Source: Bryum argenteum (lineage: Eukaryota > Streptophyta > Bryopsida > Bryales > Bryaceae). Taken from it: 64,000 nucleotides of DNA. Shown here in pieces: positions 57,783 to 64,000 of the stretch. The stretch's first letter is position 1. Each line of letters opens with the position of its first letter. The DNA is taken from positions 19,217,001 to 19,281,000 of the forward strand of contig CM073321.1 in NCBI GenBank assembly GCA_037043015.1, written 5' to 3'. Both the position numbers and the translations under genes were made by a program. A model generated the notes under the pieces. The model made no database searches, was not told where the DNA came from, and was given only the letters and a program-made list of their open reading frames with translations.

Positions 57783-60713
57783 ATGGCGAGTAGTGCGTCC
57801 GATGACGACTAGGACAATCGAGGTCTTTCTTCAGAGGTATTATAATCTTCACGGCTTTGTTTCTTTCGACGTCTATGGTGGTTCCCTATTTAACATAATC
57901 GTTTTTTGGTAATTAGGATTTGGAAGATGTTGAGCTCGTTCTGCCGGATCGTTTGAAGGATTGTCCTGGACTCCCGAGATGCAAATGGATAACCAAATTT
58001 GTGAGACTATTGAATCCTCAAGGGGCCATTGTTGCAGAGGGTATTTGTCAAAGTGTGGGGTCTGATTGTGTACTGGGCTCCGATGACGAGCCTTTGCGAG
58101 ATGATCAAGTAGTTGTTCAGATCGTAAAGTGCTTGGATTTAGTGTTTCTGCCTTCTGATACTATATTTCAGTCATTAAAATGGGATCTCAGCCACGCCAT
58201 TCATGACGGTTGGTCTTTACTTGATCATTTGCATCGCGAGCAATACAATATTGCGGTTTATGCTCGTGATCAACCGAAGAGGAAAGGAGTTCGTCCGTAT
58301 ACTTTGGAAGAAAGACATTCTAAGATCCACAGAACTCGGAGGGAAGAGCAACTATTGACCGTAGAGTCTGTCAATTTGGTTGCAAGTATGAAGTGTTGCA
58401 ATAAAAATTATGTCAGCCATTCCGTCGCTAAAAGATTCTGACTTGAGAAAGCACATGTACGAGTCTTCAGATTTTAAGTTCAAGGCGCACTTAAAGATTC
58501 ATGTACATCATCGATTTCATAAAACTGCTGACGGAAGTATGATGGTTACAACGGAAGGTATTGATATTTGTGCTCGAGCTTGGCAGAATATTACTGGAGT
58601 TCCTCCTGCAACGGTTTACAGGAAGAAAGCAGAGGCGGCTGCTGGTTTACGGGCTCGACATCACGGGAATGTTGGCTCCAAGAAACCACGACTTCATGTG
58701 AAGCAAGCTGCTGCAACGCTTAAAGTGTTAATCGACAACGCAGCTGATCATATGCCGCACAAAGCGAAGATGCTGAGTAATGGACTCAAAGTAGTTTCAC
58801 GGTCATTGCCTTCCTCCTTCAAATGGAAAGATACGATCCCAGATATCAATCTCATCAACGAGAGGTTGGGGCTGAAATTCATCGCGCAAAGTACTCAGCA
58901 AGATTAGGCGAACAATATTCTCCGAGTATTCGAAGAAAGCACCCGGAGACAATTTTGCGCGATGTGCAACGTGTGATAAACTTGAGACCATGATCAAGTC
59001 CATGGTGCCAGATTCAAGTGAAGAGAACATGTGGATCAAAAAGCTTAAACTGCACTTGGACCATCAGCAAACACATCGTGAGTATTATTATACAAACCGC
59101 TCTATATCTATTTAAAGGCCCAAAGATGTTCTTTGCATTATCCACGACAAAATGGATCATGCAAAAACGGCTTGTCTTTTGTTCTCTCACAAAACAAAAA
59201 CAAATGATGCACTTATGAAACTTCCTATTGCTGTGACGGGAATGATTGCTCACGGGCATTGCGATGTTTGTTATGCTCACTATGGACTTGAAATTTATCC
59301 GAGTGATTGCAATCACACTGTTGGATCTATTTTGAAGCTTCTCCGAGATTTAGAAGGAGTTCCGATATCACATTCCAAGTCATTGTTTGTCGGATCTGGA
59401 ACGCATCCTTTGTTTTAGGCATTGCTTGTCGGAAAAGATGCTTGTTTGAACTCTCTTTTGCCTGAGAGTGAGTCATCAGGAGCTACGGAATCCCTTTCTC
59501 TAGTTTTACATGTGCAACTTGACAACGCCGCCTCCGATAACAAAAATCGGTTCATGTTTTGCTTTTGGTCCCTTCTGGTACATATGGGCGTTTTCCGTGA
59601 AATTTACGTTAATTTTCTTTTAGTTGGACATACTCATGAAGATATTGACGCTCTGTTTGGACGTTGGAGTATGATTTTAAAGGAGAATGACTATTTGACG
59701 ATTCCTCTTTTGATGAAATCCTCCATTGACGCTGAGGCACTCCCAGTTATTCCGCATTTGATTGAGGAGATTCCCGATTTTAAAGGATATATCAAGGATT
59801 TCATTGCTTCTAAAGACGAAGTTCTTGTTGGTCATTCGGAAGGGCAACAATTTAAATTTTTCAAACATGACAACGGGTGGCCCACGATGAAGTACAAGAT
59901 GTTATGTTCTGACAATGAGTGGCTTCCATCGACTAGTGAAGGAATAAAAGTGTGGAAAGAGAATTCTATTACTGGTATGCCTCTATTGCCTACGGGAGAA
60001 ATGAAACCTCTAGCGTCAATTCCTATGAAGAATCTCGATGAAATTGTGAAAGGTATATCAGGTTTCATTAAGTTGTGGGAAACTTCATGTGTCCAAGACT
60101 TATCAGGAGAGTTTCGTCGACGACACGATTCCGTTTTACGATATTGGCGTGCAGTCAATGTTTTATTGTTGGCGCCCATGGAGGTTTCGTCTACTTTGAA
60201 GAATGGATGTTGGCCTTTGACTTGAGTACCTTTGGCTCGAGAATATCTTAACACTGGCGAATTAAGCAAGGAATATGGGCAAGACCCCCATTTTATTGGC
60301 CGATTGTGTGATAAACCAAGAGAGTCATTTCGCGTTGGTCGAGATGTATTTGCCGGCTACTTTTTGGCTTTACGTCCTGCAGATGGAGATGCTCGACCTA
60401 TTTGGATTGCGAGGGCTTTGACTGATTTCGATGTAGATCGCAACAATCCGGGATGTATTCAAATTCATTTTTTAAACCTTTTAGCAAGCGCGCTCTTGTT
60501 CAACATACCTATGTCGGCTGGGACACGCAGAAGAATTTTAAATGGGTTTTTGATGACAGCCATGACGCGGTCTGGCTTTATGCAGGTGCTATTTTTACGT
60601 CATGGAAATCGAGTGACAAAGCTGGTTCTCAACGTCCAACAATCTCAATATCTGAGCAACGGGTTACTATCATCAAACAAAGCATTCTGCGTTTTGAGGT
60701 CAAGGACGAATAA
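57783..60713 (+). pseudogene. DUF7869-type transposase-like gene, decayed
   Basis: Exon 1 57783-57836 (MASSASDDD) and exon 2 from 57917 join in phase 0 (80-bp intron). Conserved pieces: MKCCNKNYVSHS, DFKFKAHLKIHVHHRFHKTA, NFARCATCDK, LCIIHDKMDHAKTA, GHCDVCYAHYG, LHVQLDNAASDNKNRFMF, FLLVGHTHEDIDALFGRWS, GWDTQKNFKWVFDD. The QLDN and GHTHEDID blocks characterise DUF7869 proteins, common in plants and thought to be transposase-derived; acidic residues there may be catalytic (inference). Stops: TAG 57810, TAA 59113, TAG 59416, TGA 60223; frameshifts near 58430, 58885 and 60467 (a T run). The gene at 63236 is a paralogue. Confidence 0.75.
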
Positions 60714-60945
60714 AATTTTTGATCACTCAAGACATTGGTATTTAGGTCACGTCGACCTAAATAGTCAATCGCGGCTTTAGCTATTATGGAGGACAGAGCG
60801 GACAAGTGCAACAAAGTATTATGGGTTTTGAGGCGGAAGAATAATAAACATTTTGATCACTCAAGACATTGGTATTTAGCTCACGTCGAACTAAATAGTC
60901 AATCGCGGCTTTAGCTATTATGGAGGACAAAGTGGGCAAGAGCTC
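60695..60945. repeat. ~125-bp tandem duplication at the gene 3' end
   Basis: GATCACTCAAGACATTGG, the palindrome TTTAGGTCACGTCGACCTAA, and TCAATCGCGGCTTTAGC occur twice. The palindrome is the same motif as in introns of the 19.9-25.4 kb gene. Confidence 0.85.
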
Positions 60946-62340
60946 GTGCATAATTTTTTCTCGAATTGGATTTAAGCTCAATAATATTGAAGATATTTAG
61001 AGTTTTCTCGTTCTAGGCAGAATCAGATAAGTAGATTGGTGTAATTTTTTTGAAGTAGCACTGTATTGTAACTGATATTTTAAATAGAATCGTATCTTTA
61101 GAACTATATTTAATATTTGACATTGTGATAATTTCTCATTTTAATGTGTTTTCCGTTTTGATGTGCTATTCTTTTTAGATTAGATATGGAATGTGATTTG
61201 ACCATTCCAAATATATGTTCTCAATATAGTTGAGTTTCTTGTTTTAATGGGATGTTTTGCTTATATTAGAGAGTTTTGAGTTTCTTGTTTTGCACTTTAG
61301 GTCAAGCTGAAGTCCTTTTTGTCGGATTTAGGTTGATGATAATAGAAATATTCTCACTTTAACGAAATATGTTATTTGATGATAATTTGAATATTCCCAT
61401 TATAATGAATTACGTGTTATATGTATATTAATAAATTAATTTATTCCTGTACATATTTGAACTCGTATGGGCATAATTATAGTTGCGCTTTCCTTATTCT
61501 ATATTAAGATTGCACAATAAATGCTCAATAGAAATTCAAATTTATCTTGTAATCAATTATATTTTAGTTAAGATATTATGTATTCAACATCTATACTCGT
61601 ATCTATGTATATATACATACTTATTTATCTATTCATATACATTTGTACTTGTATATATATCTTCATATACAATATTTTATTTATTTATTTATTCATATTT
61701 AAACTCGTATGGGCATAATTATAGTTGCGCTTTCCTTATTCTATATTAGAGTTGCACAATAAATGCTCAATATAAATCCAAATTTATCTTGTAATCAATT
61801 ATATTTTAGTTAGGATATTATGTATTTAACATCTATACTCGTATATATTGATGTATATTTATAGTTATTCACATTCCCATTTATTTGTGCTATTTTTATT
61901 CTATGTTAGTATTCTATATTTTTTTAAGTTATTTTTTATTAGTAGTGTACCATATATTTGATTCCATTGATTGTGCGTTATTAAGTAAAGGTTTAGGAAT
62001 GGAATGTTCTCAATTACTCTAGTTACTCTAATTTTCTAATTCTTATGTTTTATTCAATGAATATATTAATACAAATTTGTATTTTTCTTCCACTACTCAC
62101 AATTATGTATAATATGTATAGTTTTATGGAGATAAATTTAAAACACAATTGCTTGCAAAAGATAAAAAATCCATATTTATGAATGGGTTTCCCTCCAAAA
62201 TCAATTTCCCGCCTAAACATCTTTGCCGCCGAATACTTTCAAAATTCAGTTTTAAAAAGTGGAATCCTATTCAGAAGCCTATTCAAGACAAAATCCATGT
62301 TGAGACAAATTCTGTCGGCTTTTTGCACGAAATCTCGCGT
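60946..62340. repeat. AT-rich DNA with a 150-bp direct repeat
   Basis: 61453-61605 and 61701-61850 are about 95% similar (ACTCGTATGGGCATAATTAT, CTTGTAATCAATTATATTTT); period about 248 bp. No supported gene. Confidence 0.7.
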
Positions 62341-63235
62341 CGAGATACTCTCACGATGTAGCCGTTGGGGTCGGGCTGGGGTTGCTAACTCAGTCTCATA
62401 AGTCTCCTATCATTTTCTCTCACTCTTGTCCGTGCTCTCAAGGTGCGTTTCGTTTCATATTTCGTTCCGGTGTGCGTGTTCAAGGATGTGTGTGTGTGTA
62501 AATGAAGTTTGAGTAGGTGCTGATTGCGTACAATGTAGTTTCTCATTTAGAGGTTTCAGTATTGTAGAAGAGGCGCATGTTGTATTAGTTTGATAATGTT
62601 TCAAGTTATGACAGTTGCTCGTCATGTATTTTTCGACTTCTGTATTAGCTACTGATTGTTGTGCGTGGTTTCTCTAGTTGGGAGCCCTAGTTTTCCTTTC
62701 AAATTCTGCAATTCGCAGGTGAGCATTGTTTGCAAATTGAGTGCAAGGCATGATTCCTTAGTGTTTCAGCACTTACTATTAATAGAATGCAAGTTATCCC
62801 CGGGCCGGGGATAACTTCTACTGTCTGTGGGGATTATTCTCGGAATCTATGCTCCGATGATTATCCACGCCCCTGGGATAACCATGCATCCGCCCAAAAA
62901 AACCATTATCCCCGGGTCGGGGATAACATTATTTTCGTGGGCAGTTGCATAATTATCCCCGGGTCGGGGATAACAGTTTTTTGTGGGCGGTAGAATGGTT
63001 ATCGCCGGGCCGGGAATAACTATGTAACCGCCTACAAAAATACTATTATCCTCTTCTTGTTGATTTCTCGCCGGGCAAGGAGTCATCTTTCATTCGTTAA
63101 GGATAGTCTGTTATCCACGGGCCGGGAATAACTGTGGCGGAACTTTTGCCTTTGATTTCTAGTTTGATGATCTCGTATACTATTGACCGAGCACTAAGTT
63201 ATCTTTTCAATCCTCTTCTTTTTTATAGGATATAG
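62341..63235 (+). other. Leader exon(s) and intron(s) of the second DUF7869-type gene
   Basis: A GC-richer stretch ends CTCTCAAG|GTGCGT at 62442, followed by a possible small exon ending TTCGCAG|GTGAGC near 62719, then an intron containing the palindrome array and ending GGATATAG|ACT at 63235. Exon limits are tentative. Confidence 0.35.
62787..63135. repeat. Palindrome array, TATCCCCGGGCCGGGGATA
   Basis: Seven or eight copies spaced 40-50 bp; the first is a perfect 27-bp palindrome (62791-62817). Spacers share CCGCCCAAAAAA / TTTTTTGTGGGCGG, themselves inverted. ORFs over it are artefacts. Confidence 0.9.
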
Positions 63236-64000
63236 ACTTTCGTTGTCAACGGTGTCGATTTCCGTCCACCAGTTCTACCTGACGAAGTTGCACAGTGCGA
63301 GGGTTTTAACCGTTCATCATGGGTGTCGAAACGAGTCACTCTTCTAAATGACGTCGCTGTCGACGTTGCAAAAGCTGTCTGTCAATCGATTGACTCAAGC
63401 GTCGTTCCAGAGACTGGTGGTCGTCCTCTTGGATCCAACTTTGTCTGCATGCAGATAGCAAAGTCATTAATAGAAGCAGAGGTTCCTTTCGGTTGGATCT
63501 ACTCTTTGCATGCATGGCCAATCACGCATGTCCTTCTCAACGGAGCAAGCCTCTACGACCACGACCAACGCGCCATCTTCAATGCGGCTTGCAAGGTTTT
63601 TGGTCGGGCACCACGAGTTGGTCTCCGTCAGTACGAGAGCAAACGTCAAAGGTGTCTTCGGGATTCACCACCTAAGAAGGAGTACTTTCTTACACCGGAG
63701 TCCATCAACTTTGTTTCAACAACTTATTGTTGTCCAAAGAACTGTGTGCAGCTCTATCCTCGAGGTAAAATTAAAGATCTGAGGTTCCAGTTCTATGTTC
63801 GCAGTGATGTTTACTTCAAAATACATTGTCTCCTTAGTGTGCATGGTCAAGTCCACAAAGCGGCGGACGGAAATGACATGATTATGTTGGAGGGTATTGA
63901 GGTGTGTTGCGTGGCGTGGTACCTGATTATGGGTGTGTCACGTGCCACATTTTTCCGGTGGAGGTATGCCTATCAAGACGGACAACAAGCAGAGGACCAT
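63236..64000 (+). CDS. DUF7869-type gene, 3' cut by the window edge
   Basis: An uninterrupted frame of 255 codons from the acceptor GGATATAG|ACT: TFVVNGVDFRPPVLPDE, NEVAQ-like acidic start, SINFVSTTYCCPKNC, KIHCLLSVHGQVHKAADG and GIEVCCVAWYLIMGVSRATF. The last three blocks align with CCNKN, LKIHVHHRFHKTADG and GIDICARAWQNITGVPPATV of the gene at 57783, in the same order. No stop or frameshift, so this paralogue may be functional. The start codon lies upstream in a leader exon or is not visible; the catalytic QLDN/GHTH part would lie past 64000. Confidence 0.65.

Noticed and set aside
57783-60713. Alternative genetic code (TAA/TAG read as Gln, as in some green algae)
   Set aside because: Several in-frame TAA/TAG codons sit at plausible Gln sites, but TGA also interrupts frames, some TAG/TGA sites correspond to Trp, and frameshifts occur in the same genes. 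Intact genes here (ADD, RING) end normally at TAG or TGA. Decay is the simpler explanation.
62787-63135. CRISPR array
   Set aside because: Regular palindromic repeats with 20-25 bp spacers resemble one, but spacers are related to each other, repeats vary, and the context is a spliced eukaryotic gene.
1-64000. tRNA or rRNA genes
   Set aside because: I saw no cloverleaf with A/B boxes and no rRNA-like stretch; an automated scan could still find a degenerate one.

Overview
This is nuclear DNA from a eukaryote with a large, transposon-filled genome, most likely a green plant or streptophyte alga. The evidence is GT-AG introns, plant-type TATA boxes, hAT (DUF659) and CACTA transposons, DUF7869-type transposase-like genes, an LTR retrotransposon relic and very AT-rich intergenic DNA. 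Nothing here fixes the species. Only a few genes look like possible host genes: a two-exon acidic protein (1436-2170, minus) and a small intact ADD-domain (ATRX/DNMT3-type) protein (3758-4195, plus). Almost every other coding region is a mobile element or a decayed member of a multicopy family.

Layout: 0-5 kb, small host-like genes. 5-7 kb, a decayed hAT transposase. 8-10 kb, a TIR element and an LTR/PBS relic. 10.5-17.9 kb, a divergent gene pair: a RING/coiled-coil pseudogene on minus and a kinase-like pseudogene on plus, the latter split by a 3.5-kb CACTA element (13871-17402). 18-19.6 kb, G-rich minisatellites and an FCP1/NIF-like fragment. 19.7-26.8 kb, a spliced minus-strand gene with a GC-rich leader, a leader intron filled with a 30-bp satellite, then a protein that starts MARTKQTA (the exact start of histone H3) followed by a ParB-like domain and a DNA methyltransferase-like domain. 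27-32.7 kb, a second, better preserved hAT element with an extra ORF. 33-47.5 kb, four further members of the RING/'WCHI' and kinase-like families. Short palindromic GCGACCG-n-CGGTCGC repeat arrays lie in or near their promoters. 47.8-55.7 kb, AT-rich DNA with old direct repeats. 55.8-60.9 kb, a plus-strand DUF7869-type gene with the same leader, leader intron and satellite as the 19.7-26.8 kb gene, in mirror orientation. 61-64 kb, another DUF7869-type gene, open to the window edge, preceded by a different palindromic array.

Three themes stand out. (1) Unrelated coding regions share one 5' cassette (GC-rich leader, GTACGC donor, satellite-filled intron), which suggests a common regulatory or mobilisation module. 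(2) Each family carries its own GC-rich palindromic repeat near its 5' end. (3) An encoded H3-tail mimic lies in the same window as an ADD domain, whose known ligand is the unmodified H3 tail. Most families carry frameshifts and stop codons. Several of those stops are single-transition changes, which fits decay of methylated repeats.
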